Assembly (NCBI RefSeq): GCF_025947225.1
Contig: NZ_CP110005.1
Coordinates: 2,542,001 to 2,606,000 of the forward strand
Origin: Flavobacterium sp. N2270
Lineage (GTDB): Bacteria > Bacteroidota > Bacteroidia > Flavobacteriales > Flavobacteriaceae
Reading direction: 5' to 3'
Length of the DNA: 64,000 bases
Shown: in pieces, positions 1-12,419 of the stretch
How the letters are laid out: the number at the start of each line of letters is the position of its first letter
How positions within the stretch are numbered: the stretch's first letter is position 1
Made by a program: the position numbers and the translations under genes
The notes under the pieces: generated by a model
The model's database searches: none
Told to the model about the DNA's origin: nothing
What the model saw: the letters and a program-made list of their open reading frames with translations, nothing else

Positions 1-834
1 GGAGCTGGGTTTCCGGGTTGGCATTTAGAATGTACTGCAATGAGTACTAAATATTTAGGCGAAACATTTGATATTCATGGTGGCGGAATGGATTTAAAAT
101 TCCCGCATCATGAGTGTGAAGTTGCTCAAGGAAAAGCTTGTAACGGCGTTTCTCCTGTAAATTACTGGATGCACACTAATATGTTAACTATGAATGGTTT
201 ACGAATGAGTAAATCGACTGGGAATTATATTTTACCAATGGAATTAGTTAATGGTGAAAATAATTTCTTTGAAAAAGCTTTTCATCCTAATATTGTTCGT
301 TTTTGTTTTTTACAGGCACATTACAGAAGTGTTTTAGATATTTCTAACGATGCTATGATTGCTAGTGAAAAAGGTTTTAATAGATTAGCTGATGCATATA
401 AATTAAGCAAAAACCTTGAAACAAGCTTAACTTCTTCATTAGATATTAAAAGTTGGAAAAAAGCGTGTTATGATGCAATGAATGACGATTTTAATACGCC
501 TATTTTAATTGCACAATTGTTTGAAGCTGTTCGTTTTATTAATTTAGTAAATGATAAAAAAGAAACACTTACAAGAGAAGATATTGCAATATTAAACGAA
601 ACACTTTATACTTTTATAAATGATGTTTTAGGTCTTAATTTAGAAAATACATCTACTAGCGTAAGTTCAGACAATAACAAACTAGAAGGAGTTGTAAATA
701 TGTTAATTGAGATGCGTGATGAAGCTAGAGCCAATAAAAACTGGGGTTTATCTGATGAAATCAGAGATAAATTACTTGCGCTTGGCATTCAGTTAAAAGA
801 TGGCAAAGACGGAACTGGATTTAGCATAAACTAA
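1..834 (+). CDS. cysS: Cysteinyl-tRNA synthetase, C-terminal part (5' truncated by window edge)
   Basis: This is the class I aminoacyl-tRNA synthetase that charges tRNA-Cys in the cytoplasm. The frame is open from base 1, so the first ATG at 40 is not the true start. The visible protein begins [15 protein letters not shown], the catalytic-domain segment that carries zinc ligands. It continues with [18 protein letters not shown], which holds further zinc-binding histidines, then RMSKSTGN, the KMSKS-type loop that stabilises the adenylate. The remaining 150 or so residues are the helical DALR and C-terminal domains. The stop lies 8 bases before the yidD ATG, so the two are probably co-transcribed. 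The N-terminal HIGH half lies upstream of the window. Confidence 0.97.
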   Translation, partial: GAGFPGWHLECTAMSTKYLGETFDIHGGGMDLKFPHHECEVAQGKACNGVSPVNYWMHTNMLTMNGLRMSKSTGNYILPMELVNGENNFFEKAFHPNIVRFCFLQAHYRSVLDISNDAMIASEKGFNRLADAYKLSKNLETSLTSSLDIKSWKKACYDAMNDDFNTPILIAQLFEAVRFINLVNDKKETLTREDIAILNETLYTFINDVLGLNLENTSTSVSSDNNKLEGVVNMLIEMRDEARANKNWGLSDEIRDKLLALGIQLKDGKDGTGFSIN

Positions 835-842
835 GAATACAA

Positions 843-1076
843 ATGATTAAAAAAATTGTAAAAATATTAACTTATCCATTTATATTTTTGTTTCGATTTT
901 ATCAAGTTGCTATTTCTCCGTACACTCCTGCTGCTTGTAGGTTTGAACCAACATGCTCGCACTATTCTATTGAAGCTTTAAAAAAATACGGATTATTTAA
1001 AGGCGGATTTTTAGCTGTAAAAAGAATTTTAAGTTGTCATCCATGGGGAAAAAGCGGCTATGATCCTGTGCCTTGA
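843..1076 (+). CDS. yidD: Membrane protein insertion efficiency factor YidD
   Basis: A 77-residue protein of the YidD family, which acts at the inner membrane beside YidC and SecYEG and helps membrane proteins insert. The N-terminus is an amphipathic, positively charged segment ([21 protein letters not shown]). The family signature follows as [19 protein letters not shown], with its conserved cysteines, and the protein ends in [13 protein letters not shown]. The length is normal for the family. It sits 8 bases after cysS and 72 bases before lgt, a run of membrane and lipoprotein biogenesis genes. The ATG start is the only sensible one because the charged helix begins there. Confidence 0.95.
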   Translation: MIKKIVKILTYPFIFLFRFYQVAISPYTPAACRFEPTCSHYSIEALKKYGLFKGGFLAVKRILSCHPWGKSGYDPVP

Positions 1077-1148
1077 GTTTTGACTATTTTTTAACAACTT
1101 TACCAATTATAATATTTATTTTTAACCTCAAATAAAAAATACATCAAT

Positions 1149-2102
1149 ATGCTTTATGCTTTAAATATGATTTGGAATCCTTCTGGAGGAATTGACCTAG
1201 GCTTTTTAAACATTCGTTTTTACAGTTTAATGTTTGTAATTGCTTTTGGATTAGGTTGGTATCTAATGAAAGCTATTTACGAAAGAGAAGGTGAAACATT
1301 AGAAAAATTAGACAACTTATTTGTTTCAACCGTTTTAGCAACTTTAGTTGGAGCACGTTTAGGCCATGTATTTTTTTATGATTGGGATTATTTTAAAGAT
1401 CATAAATTAGAAATTTTATTACCTATAAGAGAAAATGCCAACGAATCGATACTTGGAATTATCCAAGGCTGGGAATTTACAGGTTTTGCTGGGTTAGCTA
1501 GTCACGGAGCTGCAATTGCTATTATCATTGTAATGCTATATTATAGTAAAAAAGTTATTCACAAGCCTATTTTATGGATATTAGACCGAATTGTAATTCC
1601 AGTTGCAAGTGGAGCTATTTTTGTTCGTTTAGGTAACTTTATGAATTCGGAAATTGTAGGAACCGAAACAACTTCTTCTTTTGGAATTAAATTTATAAGA
1701 GATTGGTATTCACCAAGACAAGCTTTTGAAATTACAAAAATCGGAAATACTAACGAAGCATATAAAGCAATTGAAAACAACTCAGAATATTCTGAAATTT
1801 TAGCTGCTGTAGTACCTAAACACCCAGCGCAACTATATGAAGCATTTGGATATGTATTTGTTTTCGCTATTCTTTACTATATGTATTGGAAAACAGAAGC
1901 TAGAAACAAACAAGGGCTATTATTTGGTTTATTTTTAGTATTACTTTGGACTGTACGTTTTTTTGTGGAATATGTAAAAGGTAGTCAAGGAGGTTTTGAG
2001 GAAAACCCAATATTTTCAGCTCTTTCAACAGGTCAATGGTTAAGTATTCCCTTCATTATAGCTGGTTTTTATTTTATATTTAGGAGTAAAAAAACAGCAT
2101 AA
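1149..2102 (+). CDS. lgt: Prolipoprotein diacylglyceryl transferase
   Basis: Lgt moves a diacylglyceryl group from phosphatidylglycerol to the lipobox cysteine of prolipoproteins, the first step of lipoprotein maturation at the inner membrane. The 317-residue polytopic protein has about seven hydrophobic segments. The family motifs are visible: GARLGHVFFYDWDYF near residue 75, GAIFVRLGNFMNSEIVG near 155-170 (the Lgt signature with its arginine and asparagine), and HPAQLYEA near 225. The C-terminal helices end in FIFRSKKTA. Two lipoprotein genes follow on the opposite strand, and several more Lgt substrates are encoded in this window. A strong hairpin terminator lies 19 bases after the stop. 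Confidence 0.96.
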   Translation: MLYALNMIWNPSGGIDLGFLNIRFYSLMFVIAFGLGWYLMKAIYEREGETLEKLDNLFVSTVLATLVGARLGHVFFYDWDYFKDHKLEILLPIRENANESILGIIQGWEFTGFAGLASHGAAIAIIIVMLYYSKKVIHKPILWILDRIVIPVASGAIFVRLGNFMNSEIVGTETTSSFGIKFIRDWYSPRQAFEITKIGNTNEAYKAIENNSEYSEILAAVVPKHPAQLYEAFGYVFVFAILYYMYWKTEARNKQGLLFGLFLVLLWTVRFFVEYVKGSQGGFEENPIFSALSTGQWLSIPFIIAGFYFIFRSKKTA

Positions 2103-2121
2103 AGCATTATACAATAAAAAA

Positions 2122-2147
2122 GGCTCTGAAATTCAGAGCCTTTTTTA
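2122..2147. terminator. Bidirectional intrinsic terminator between lgt and the lipoprotein pair
   Basis: An 8-base stem GGCTCTGA / TCAGAGCC with a 3-base loop is flanked by A-tract on the left and T-tract on the right. It can therefore terminate transcription from both directions. It sits between the convergent ends of lgt (stop 2102) and the GldH-like gene (stop 2153). Confidence 0.9.
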
Positions 2148-2152
2148 TTTAA

Positions 2153-2611
2153 TTACTTTTCAATTAAAATGCCTACTCCTAATATATTAGGTAAAAACGG
2201 ACTTGGAAATTTATTTTTAACTATAAACTTATATTTACCTTTTCTTAAATTTATGTTACTTGTAATTGGTGTATATAAATCACAAATATCTCCTGAGCAT
2301 TGACCTAATTCTTTTCCTGTTTCATCCTTATACTTAACGTCTAAATGAAATTTTTCATTGGAACCATTAGGAAAAATAATAATTACTTCAGTTGGAACAT
2401 TCGCAAATTGAAAATCATAAATATGTCTAATGTGCAGGTTAATTGAACTAACTTTTATGTCGTTTTCATTATCAAACTCAAAAACTACTTCTTCATTAGA
2501 ATTCCACCTATTTGATTCAAAATTGGAATTAAAATCATTAAAAACATAATTTGGATTACATGACATAAAAAGAACGGCAACTAACAGAAGTAAAAAGTTT
2601 AACTTAATCAT
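2153..2611 (-). CDS. GldH-like gliding-motility lipoprotein
   Basis: The 152-residue reading frame starts at ATG 2611. The frame stays open further upstream, but that part only shadows the next gene, whereas M-I-K-L-N-F-L starts a proper signal peptide with the lipobox FMSC. The mature part (VFNDF near the N-terminus, RHIYDFQFANVPTEV, IIFPNGS, then LGVGILIEK at the C-terminus) matches what I recall of GldH, a lipoprotein needed for gliding and type IX secretion in flavobacteria. It is 13 bases downstream of another lipoprotein gene, so they likely form a two-gene operon. The neighbours are not those I associate with canonical gldH, so this may be a divergent paralogue. Confidence 0.6.
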   Translation of the reverse strand: MIKLNFLLLLVAVLFMSCNPNYVFNDFNSNFESNRWNSNEEVVFEFDNENDIKVSSINLHIRHIYDFQFANVPTEVIIIFPNGSNEKFHLDVKYKDETGKELGQCSGDICDLYTPITSNINLRKGKYKFIVKNKFPSPFLPNILGVGILIEK

Positions 2612-2624
2612 AAGAAGTACATAA

Positions 2625-3116
2625 TTAATTAATTTGTTTAAATTCTTCCCATTTAAAAACCTTATCTGGACTAGAATTGTCTTGAGTTCCTTTAAAAATT
2701 TTATAGCCTGATTTAGCATCAATAATATAAAAATATGTTCCAACACCTTTAAACATAGATCCACAAGCCGATACAGCTTCTGCTGGAATATTAAATTTAC
2801 TAAACTCATCATTTTTTATAATTATTGCTTTCCCTGTGATAGATGCAACAAAATCAAGAGCTAAATCGGTAGAAACATAAATTTTAGAAGCTGGATCTCC
2901 ATTGGCGTCACTTTCAATGGGCATAATCTTAAATTTTAAGAGACTATTCGCTTTCGATGACGAATCTATGACTGGCTCAAAAACAATCTCTTTAGAAACC
3001 TCTAAAGTGTCTTCTAAAACAACTTCTTCATTCATTGGTTCATTACCTTTCTTACAAGATGAAACAAGAATTACTGTAATAATCATAACTCCAAATAAGG
3101 TACTTAATTTTTTCAT
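2625..3116 (-). CDS. Small lipoprotein of unknown function
   Basis: A 163-residue protein with a clear type II signal peptide: MKKLSTLFGV, a hydrophobic core, and the lipobox LVSSC, with the lipid-bearing cysteine near residue 21. A charged linker rich in Glu, Asp and Asn follows, as in surface or periplasmic lipoproteins. The folded part has VSTDLALDFVASITGKAI and later GVGTYFYIIDAKSGYKIFKG. I do not recognise a domain. It shares a transcription unit with the GldH-like lipoprotein 13 bases downstream, which hints at an envelope role linked to motility or secretion, but this is only context. Confidence 0.75.
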   Translation of the reverse strand: MKKLSTLFGVMIITVILVSSCKKGNEPMNEEVVLEDTLEVSKEIVFEPVIDSSSKANSLLKFKIMPIESDANGDPASKIYVSTDLALDFVASITGKAIIIKNDEFSKFNIPAEAVSACGSMFKGVGTYFYIIDAKSGYKIFKGTQDNSSPDKVFKWEEFKQIN

Positions 3117-3187
3117 AGTAATAGAATTTAATTAGAAATAGATTTTAAAAGCACATAACATGCTTATTTTCAAATAAATATACAAAA

Positions 3188-3218
3188 AAAGTCCTGACAT
3201 TCATCAGGACTTTTTTTA
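3188..3218 (-). terminator. Intrinsic terminator upstream of the lipoprotein pair, after secDF
   Basis: A 7-base stem GTCCTGA / TCAGGAC with a 6-base loop is flanked by A and T runs on either side. On the reverse strand it lies 16-46 bases beyond the secDF stop, so it ends the secDF transcript. Confidence 0.88.
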
Positions 3219-3233
3219 TATATTGAAAAGAAA

Positions 3234-6164
3234 TTAATCTTCTTTCTTAAATTCAGCCATTCTCTTAGCTTCTTTATCACTCATTACATCTTTCATTAAC
3301 GGTGTTGCAACGAAAATAGATGAATAAGTACCAACTAAGATACCCACTAAAATAGCAAATACAAATCCTCTAATAGTTTCACCTCCAAAAATGAAGATTG
3401 CAACTAATACAACTAAAGTTGTTGCAGAAGTATTGATTGTTCTACTTAAAGTAGAATTTAATGCTTTATTTACTAATCCATTGAAATCTGAAGAAGAGTT
3501 ATAATCTAGATATTCACGAACTCTATCAAACACAATTACAGTATCATTTAAAGAATAACCAATAACCGTTAATATAGCCGCAATAAATGCTTGGTCTAAC
3601 TCCATATTAAATGGTAAAAATGTATAACCAAAAGAGAAAATACCTAATACAATAATAACATCATGAGCAACTGCTGCAACTGCTCCAAATCCAAATTGCC
3701 ATTTTCTAAATGAAATCATCAAATATGCAAAAACAACTAATAAAGAACCTAATACAGCCCAAATAGAGTTTGTTTTAATATCTTTAGAAATAGTTCCAGA
3801 AACCTTAGAAGCTTGCATTACACCATATTGTTTACCGTCATAAGATTTTACAAATTGGTCATAAGTTAAATCAGCTGGTAAGTGTTTTTTTAGAGCTTCA
3901 AATAACATTTGATTTACTTCTTTATCTATTCCTTCACCTTCTTCGTCAACTTTATATTTTGTAGTAATTTTTAACTGACTTTCGTTTCCATACACTTTAG
4001 CTTCAGCACTTCCAAAAACAGCTGTTAAATCTGCAGCAACTTCTGGTGCAGATACAGGTTTTTCAAAACGAACTTGATATGTTCTACCTCCAACAAAATC
4101 AACACCTTGATTTAATCCTTTAGTAAATAAAGAAACTAAACTTAAAATAATCATTACAGCTGAAATAGCGTAAGTAATTTTTCTTTTTGACAAGAAATCA
4201 AAGTTTAAGTTTTTAAACCAATTTTTAGTAATTGATGTTGAGAACGTAATATTTTCTTTTCTAGACAAACTCCAATCTAAGAACATTCTAGTAACAAAAA
4301 CAGCGGTAAAAAGTGAAGTTATAATACCAATTAATAATGTAGTAGCAAAACCTTTTATTGGTCCTGTACCAAATACTAATAATATAATTGCAGTAATTGC
4401 AGTAGTAATATTTGCGTCAAAAATAGATGACATTGCACCTTTCCAAGTATATGCGTAATTTACTGCTTCTTCAACTGATTTACCTTCGTCTAATTCTTCT
4501 TTTGCTCTTTCATATATAATTACATTAGCATCAACCGCCATACCAATTGTTAATACGATACCAGCAATACCAGGCAATGTTAATACAGCTCCAAAACTTG
4601 CTAAAGCTCCAAAAATGAATAAAATATTTACCAATAAAGCTAAGTTTGCGTAGAAACCAGTTTTACCATAATAAATTACCATCCAAATTAACACTAATGA
4701 GAAACCAATGATAAAAGACATTAATCCGCTATCGATTGCTTCTTTACCTAATGATGGACCAACAACATCTGATTGAACAATTTCAGCAGCAGCAGGTAAT
4801 TTACCGGCTTTTAAAATATTTGCTAAATCTTTAGTTTCATTAATTGAAAAATCACCAGAAATCTCAGAACGACCTCCAGAAATAGCACCTCTACTTACAC
4901 CAGGTGCTGAATAAACCGTATTATCTAATACAATTGCAATTGCATTACCTTGCTGTGAAACTGATCCTGTTAATTTTTCCCATAATCTAGCTCCAGTTCC
5001 ATCCATCTGCATAGAAACGGCTGGTTTACCCATTTGATCAAAAGTATCAGTAGCATCTACAATAACACCACCGCTAATAGGAGCTTTACCATCTCTACTT
5101 CCTTTTAAGGCATATAACTCAACACCTTCTGGTTTTTTTTCATCGATTTTACCCCATACAAATTTAACATTTGCTAATTCAGCAGGTAATAAAGATTTAA
5201 TATCACTTCTTGTTAAATATGCTCTAACTTGTGCAGTGTCTTTTGTTAAAAAGATACCAACATAAGGAGAACCTTGTTGACCACCCATTAACATTTTATC
5301 AAATAAAGGTCCGTTAGATTTATTAATCGTATCGGCAGATTTATCTGTTAATAAAGAATCAATTCCTGTTGCAGCATTTTCAACTACTTCAGACTTAACT
5401 TCAACTTCTGTTTTCTTTAAAGCTTCATTAGCAGCGACTATGAAACCGCTAATCTCTTCTACTTTAAAAGTTTCCCAAAATTCTAATTGAGCAGTACTTT
5501 GTAATAATTTTTTAATACGATCTACATCTTTAGCTCCAGGCAATTCAACTAAGATTCTTCCAGAGTTTCCTAACATTTGAATATTAGGTTGAGTAACACC
5601 AAATTTATCGATACGTTCTCTTAATACTTTAAAAGCACTTTCAACTGATTCGATAACTTTTTGTTTGATGATTGGTTCAACTTGAGCATTTGTCATGTCA
5701 AATTTAATTACCTCATCTAAATTTCTATTTCCAAAAATATCTGCGCTAGCTAATTTTAAATTAGCATTATTTGCTTCAACAAAAAATGCGTCAATATAAT
5801 CTTGATTTCCTGATTGGTTTGTTTTAGCATCTGCTAACGCTTTTTTAAACCCAGGATTTTTAGAATCATTTGCTAATCCGTTTAAAACATCTTTAACCGA
5901 GATTTGTAGTATTACGTTAATACCACCTTCTAAGTCAAGACCTTTTTGTAATTGATTATCTCTAACTTCATTGTATGTTTTACCTAAGAAAACATTTTCT
6001 TTTCCAATAGAATCTAAATATCTTAATTCTTTAGAAAAATCTCCTTTTGCAAATGTTTTGGCATCACTACTTATGCTATTAGCTACAAAAGTGAATGAAA
6101 GTTGGTAAATACATACCAACGCGAAAATAATTGCGAAAAATTTAATCAGTCCTTTATTCTGCAT
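3234..6164 (-). CDS. secDF: Fused protein translocase subunits SecD-SecF
   Basis: A 976-residue fusion of SecD and SecF, the proton-driven accessory subunits that pull secreted proteins through SecYEG. The N-terminal helix (FFAIIFALVCIYQL) is followed by the SecD motif KGLDLEGGINV, a long periplasmic P1 domain, and the SecD membrane region with GMAVDANVIIYER near residue 540. The SecF half starts near 640 with ITKNWFKNLNFDFLSKRK, then TKGLNQGVDFVGGR, and ends with IGYSLNDTVIVFDRVRE near 880. A fused SecDF is normal in Bacteroidota. A promoter with both expected boxes lies 40-70 bases upstream, and a terminator follows the stop, so the gene appears to be monocistronic. Confidence 0.97.
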   Translation of the reverse strand: MQNKGLIKFFAIIFALVCIYQLSFTFVANSISSDAKTFAKGDFSKELRYLDSIGKENVFLGKTYNEVRDNQLQKGLDLEGGINVILQISVKDVLNGLANDSKNPGFKKALADAKTNQSGNQDYIDAFFVEANNANLKLASADIFGNRNLDEVIKFDMTNAQVEPIIKQKVIESVESAFKVLRERIDKFGVTQPNIQMLGNSGRILVELPGAKDVDRIKKLLQSTAQLEFWETFKVEEISGFIVAANEALKKTEVEVKSEVVENAATGIDSLLTDKSADTINKSNGPLFDKMLMGGQQGSPYVGIFLTKDTAQVRAYLTRSDIKSLLPAELANVKFVWGKIDEKKPEGVELYALKGSRDGKAPISGGVIVDATDTFDQMGKPAVSMQMDGTGARLWEKLTGSVSQQGNAIAIVLDNTVYSAPGVSRGAISGGRSEISGDFSINETKDLANILKAGKLPAAAEIVQSDVVGPSLGKEAIDSGLMSFIIGFSLVLIWMVIYYGKTGFYANLALLVNILFIFGALASFGAVLTLPGIAGIVLTIGMAVDANVIIYERAKEELDEGKSVEEAVNYAYTWKGAMSSIFDANITTAITAIILLVFGTGPIKGFATTLLIGIITSLFTAVFVTRMFLDWSLSRKENITFSTSITKNWFKNLNFDFLSKRKITYAISAVMIILSLVSLFTKGLNQGVDFVGGRTYQVRFEKPVSAPEVAADLTAVFGSAEAKVYGNESQLKITTKYKVDEEGEGIDKEVNQMLFEALKKHLPADLTYDQFVKSYDGKQYGVMQASKVSGTISKDIKTNSIWAVLGSLLVVFAYLMISFRKWQFGFGAVAAVAHDVIIVLGIFSFGYTFLPFNMELDQAFIAAILTVIGYSLNDTVIVFDRVREYLDYNSSSDFNGLVNKALNSTLSRTINTSATTLVVLVAIFIFGGETIRGFVFAILVGILVGTYSSIFVATPLMKDVMSDKEAKRMAEFKKED

Positions 6165-6204
6165 TATTACTATAAATTAATTAATCTTTTTGTATAAAAA
6201 CGGA

Positions 6205-6235
6205 CAAATATATATATTACAATAGGATTAACCAA
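6205..6235 (-). promoter_or_regulatory. Candidate secDF promoter
   Basis: Read on the reverse strand, TTG (6235-6233) is followed after 20 bases by TATATTTG (6212-6205), a perfect match to the flavobacterial -7 box TAnnTTTG. Transcription would start about 30-35 bases before the secDF ATG. Confidence 0.6.
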
Positions 6236-6305
6236 TTTTATTTGGCAATAAAATCGGTTTTTATCAATTAATTATACACTTTCCTGATACTTTATTAAAA
6301 TAAAA

Positions 6306-6334
6306 AAACTGTCAATAAAGTTTGACAGTTTTTT
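6306..6334 (-). terminator. Intrinsic terminator after mdh
   Basis: A 10-base stem (AAACTGTCAA / TTGACAGTTT) with a 6-base loop is followed, on the reverse strand, by a run of T. It lies 20-45 bases beyond the mdh stop at 6353 and separates the gyrB-mdh unit from secDF. Confidence 0.88.
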
Positions 6335-6352
6335 AATCCTATTTTGTGAGAA

Positions 6353-7285
6353 TTACAAAACAGCTTTTAAATCTGCATTCATATTTCTAACAGCTTCAGC
6401 AGACTTAGCAAATAATGCTTTTTCAGCATCATTTAATTTTACATCTACAATTTGTTCAACACCATCTTTACCAATGATACATGGAACACCAATACAAATA
6501 TCGCTTTGACCATATTCTCCATCTAACATAACTGAACATGGAATCATACGTTTTTGATCATTTAAGATACTGTCTACTAAAAATGCTACCGAAGCTCCTG
6601 GTGCATACCAAGCTGAAGTTCCTAAAAGACCTGTTAAAGTTGCACCACCAACCATAGTTGAAGCCGCTACTTTATCCATTTCTTCTTGAGACATGAAATT
6701 AGAAACTGGTGAACCATTATAAGAAGCTAAACGAGTTAATGGAATCATAGTTGTATCACCGTGACCACCTATAACCATTCCTTGAACATCATTTCCTGGT
6801 TTTTGTAATGCTTGAGACAAGAAATATTTAAAACGAGAACTATCTAAAGCTCCACCCATTCCTATTACTCTATTTTTTGGTAATCCTGTTGCTTTTAATG
6901 TTAAGTATGTCATTGTATCCATAGGATTAGACACTACTACAATAATAGCATTTGGAGAATGTTTTAAAATATTTTCTGCAACAGATTTTACAATTCCTGC
7001 ATTAATACCAATTAATTCCTCACGAGTCATACCAGGTTTTCTAGGAATTCCAGATGTAATTACAACTACATTTGAATTAGCTGTTTTAGAGTAATCTCCA
7101 GTAGTACCAACCACTTTTGTATTAAACCCTGTTGTTGTAGCACATTGCATAATATCCATAGCCTTACCTTCAGCAAAACCTTCTTTGATATCTAATAATA
7201 CTACTTCACTTGCAATTCCTCTGTACGAAATAACGTCTGCACATGTTGCACCTACATTTCCCGCACCTACTATTGTTACTTTCAT
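6353..7285 (-). CDS. mdh: Malate dehydrogenase
   Basis: A 310-residue NAD-dependent malate dehydrogenase of the LDH-like type, which interconverts malate and oxaloacetate in the TCA cycle. The Rossmann glycine motif VGAGNVGATCAD is at residues 5-16, followed by LLDIKEGFAEGKAMD with the NAD-selecting aspartate. The substrate loop PRKPGMTREEL carries the paired arginines. The catalytic histidine is in IGGHGDTTMIPL, about residue 175. The length is typical. The gene follows the DUF6588-type gene by 25 bases and has a terminator after it, so it may be the last gene of a gyrB-containing unit. The ATG start gives the Rossmann strand directly. Confidence 0.97.
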   Translation of the reverse strand: MKVTIVGAGNVGATCADVISYRGIASEVVLLDIKEGFAEGKAMDIMQCATTTGFNTKVVGTTGDYSKTANSNVVVITSGIPRKPGMTREELIGINAGIVKSVAENILKHSPNAIIVVVSNPMDTMTYLTLKATGLPKNRVIGMGGALDSSRFKYFLSQALQKPGNDVQGMVIGGHGDTTMIPLTRLASYNGSPVSNFMSQEEMDKVAASTMVGGATLTGLLGTSAWYAPGASVAFLVDSILNDQKRMIPCSVMLDGEYGQSDICIGVPCIIGKDGVEQIVDVKLNDAEKALFAKSAEAVRNMNADLKAVL

Positions 7286-7310
7286 TTTGTTGTGTTTAAA
7301 AAATTATAAA

Positions 7311-10320
<3,010 letters not shown>

Positions 10321-10321
10321 C

Positions 10322-10466
10322 TAAAAAGCACCTTAAAATGACTGTAAGTTATTAACATTTGTTAATTTCTAAAAAGTCGCTTAAATCAAATAAAAAAAGG
10401 CTAAAATTAGATATTTGAGCAAATTAGTCTTTTATTAAAATTGAAATTTATAAAAAGTGTCTTAAA
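10322..10466. repeat. Three imperfect copies of TAAAAAGnnnCTTAAA between asnB and gyrB
   Basis: The 271-base gap 10255-10525 has no open frame of note. It holds three copies of a 16-base pattern, TAAAAAG + 3 bases + CTTAAA, beginning at 10322, 10370 and 10451. The central three bases differ each time (CAC, TCG, TGT). They could be operator sites upstream of gyrB or chance similarity in AT-rich DNA. Confidence 0.35.
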
Positions 10467-10525
10467 AGCGATTATTTGACAGTTCGATTTTTAGATATTT
10501 CGAAGAATCTAACCAGAAATCATTT

Positions 10526-12190
10526 CTAATAAGCTTCCGTATGCACATTTGCTACTGCTCTTCCTGATGGATCATTCATATTTTTGAAAGCTTCATCCCA
10601 TTCTAATGCGATTTTTGTACTACAAGCTACACTTGCTTCTTGCGGAACACTTAATGCCGCTGCATCACTTGGAAAGTGTTCTGTAAATATTGAACGGTAA
10701 TAATATTCTTCTTTTGATGTTGGTGTTTGAATTGGAAACTTGTATTTCGCATTGGCTAATTGTTCGTCTGAAACTTCTTTGGCTACCACTTCTTTTAAAG
10801 TATCAATCCAACTATAACCTACTCCATCACTAAATTGTTCTTTTTGTCTCCAAGCTACACTTTCTGGCAACATGTCTTCGAAAGCTTTTCGTAAAACCCA
10901 TTTTTCCATGCGTTCTCCGTTAATCATTTTATCTTGTGGATTGATTCGCATAGCTACATCCATAAATTCTTTATCCAAAAAAGGAACACGACCTTCAATT
11001 CCCCAGGCTGCTAAACTCTTATTAGCACGAAGACAATCATACATGTGTAATTTACTTAATTTACGAACGGTTTCTTCGTGAAATTCTTGTGCGTTAGGTG
11101 CTTTATGAAAATATAAATAACCTCCAAACAACTCATCTGAACCTTCTCCAGAAAGAACCATTTTAATTCCCATTGACTTGATTACTCTTGCCATTAAATA
11201 CATAGGAGTTGAAGCTCTTATTGTTGTAACGTCATAGGTTTCAATATTGTAAATTACATCTCTAATTGCATCTAAACCTTCTTGGATAGTGAATTTTATT
11301 TCGTGATGAATTGTTTTTAAATGATCTGCTACTTTTTGGGCTGCAGCCAAATCAGGTGAACCTTCTAAACCAACCGCAAAAGAATGCAATTGTGGATACC
11401 AAGCTTCTGAAGCATCATTCGATTCAATTCGTTTTTGTGCATATTTTTTAGCTATTGCCGAAGTGATTGAGGAATCTAATCCTCCTGAAAGTAAAACTCC
11501 ATAAGGAACATCGCTCATTAATTGTCTTTTTAAAGCAGCTTCTAATGCGACTTTAATTTCTTCAATACTTGTTTTGTTTTCTTTTACAGCGTCGAATTCT
11601 ATCCATTCTCTTTTATACCATTGCACAAATTTTCCATCTTTACTCGACATATAATGTCCTGGTGGAAATAATTCAATTTTTGTACAAACTCCTTCTAAAG
11701 CTTTTAATTCGGAAGCAACATAAAATGTTCCGTGTTCGTCCCAACCAATATATAAAGGTATAATTCCCATGTGATCACGTGCAATGAAATATTCATTTTT
11801 TGCAACATCATAAATAGCAAATCCAAAAATTCCGTTCATTTCATCAACAAAATGAGGTCCTTTTTCTTGGTACAAAGCTAAAATGACTTCGCAATCACTT
11901 TCTGTTTGAAATTCGTATTTTCCTTCAAATTGCTTTCTTAATTCTCTGTGATTGTATATTTCTCCATTAGCTGCTAAAACCAGACTTTTATCTTTTGAAA
12001 ATAATGGTTGTTTACCTGAAGCTGGGTCAACAATTGCTAAACGCTCATGAGACATGATTGCTTTTTCATCACTATAAATTCCACTCCAATCTGGTCCGCG
12101 ATGACGAATTTTTTTAGACATCTCCAAAACTTTTGGTCTTAACGTTTCAGCTGCTTGTTTTAGATCGAAGGCACATACTATTCCGCACAT
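10526..12190 (-). CDS. asnB: Asparagine synthase B (glutamine-hydrolysing)
   Basis: A 554-residue enzyme that makes asparagine from aspartate, ATP and glutamine. The start MCGIVCAFD puts the catalytic cysteine at residue 2, which fixes the start codon. The class II glutaminase domain continues with IRHRGPDWSG, HERLAIVDP and ANGEIYNHRELR. The synthetase domain has the ATP pyrophosphatase loop GVLLSGGLDSSITSA near residue 230 and later LSGEGSDELFGGY. The length equals that of enterobacterial AsnB. It stands alone: 227 bases to the gene upstream and 271 to gyrB. I see no clear terminator or perfect promoter box for it. Confidence 0.97.
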   Translation of the reverse strand: MCGIVCAFDLKQAAETLRPKVLEMSKKIRHRGPDWSGIYSDEKAIMSHERLAIVDPASGKQPLFSKDKSLVLAANGEIYNHRELRKQFEGKYEFQTESDCEVILALYQEKGPHFVDEMNGIFGFAIYDVAKNEYFIARDHMGIIPLYIGWDEHGTFYVASELKALEGVCTKIELFPPGHYMSSKDGKFVQWYKREWIEFDAVKENKTSIEEIKVALEAALKRQLMSDVPYGVLLSGGLDSSITSAIAKKYAQKRIESNDASEAWYPQLHSFAVGLEGSPDLAAAQKVADHLKTIHHEIKFTIQEGLDAIRDVIYNIETYDVTTIRASTPMYLMARVIKSMGIKMVLSGEGSDELFGGYLYFHKAPNAQEFHEETVRKLSKLHMYDCLRANKSLAAWGIEGRVPFLDKEFMDVAMRINPQDKMINGERMEKWVLRKAFEDMLPESVAWRQKEQFSDGVGYSWIDTLKEVVAKEVSDEQLANAKYKFPIQTPTSKEEYYYRSIFTEHFPSDAAALSVPQEASVACSTKIALEWDEAFKNMNDPSGRAVANVHTEAY

Positions 12191-12377
12191 ATTTTTTAGT
12201 TTAAAGGGTTATTCCTTAAAAGTTTAAATGGAAACTATTTAAATATGGAACAAAATTGCACTTAAATTAATTTAAATTAAACTAAATATACGTTTTTGAT
12301 TATAATTTAAAACTTTAATTCGATTATTTAAATAAATTTAAAACCAAGTAAATGCTTTTCAAACACATTTAATTACA

Positions 12378-12419
12378 AATCATAAAAAAACCACTCAATG
12401 GAGTGGTTTTTTTATGATT
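12378..12419 (-). terminator. Long perfect hairpin terminator after the GreA-like gene
   Basis: A perfect 19-base stem with a 4-base loop and internal A and T runs, so it can end transcription in either direction. Its right end overlaps the stop codon of the GreA-like gene (12418-12420). It separates that gene from asnB. Confidence 0.9.

Noticed and set aside
2612..2812. Upstream extension of the GldH-like frame to ATG 2812
   Set aside because: The extra 67 residues lie inside the neighbouring lipoprotein gene in another frame, and the signal peptide with lipobox begins at ATG 2611.
10491..10512. Hairpin TTAGAT / ATCTAA as an asnB terminator
   Set aside because: On the reverse strand it is followed by A-rich, not T-rich, sequence, so it does not look like an intrinsic terminator.
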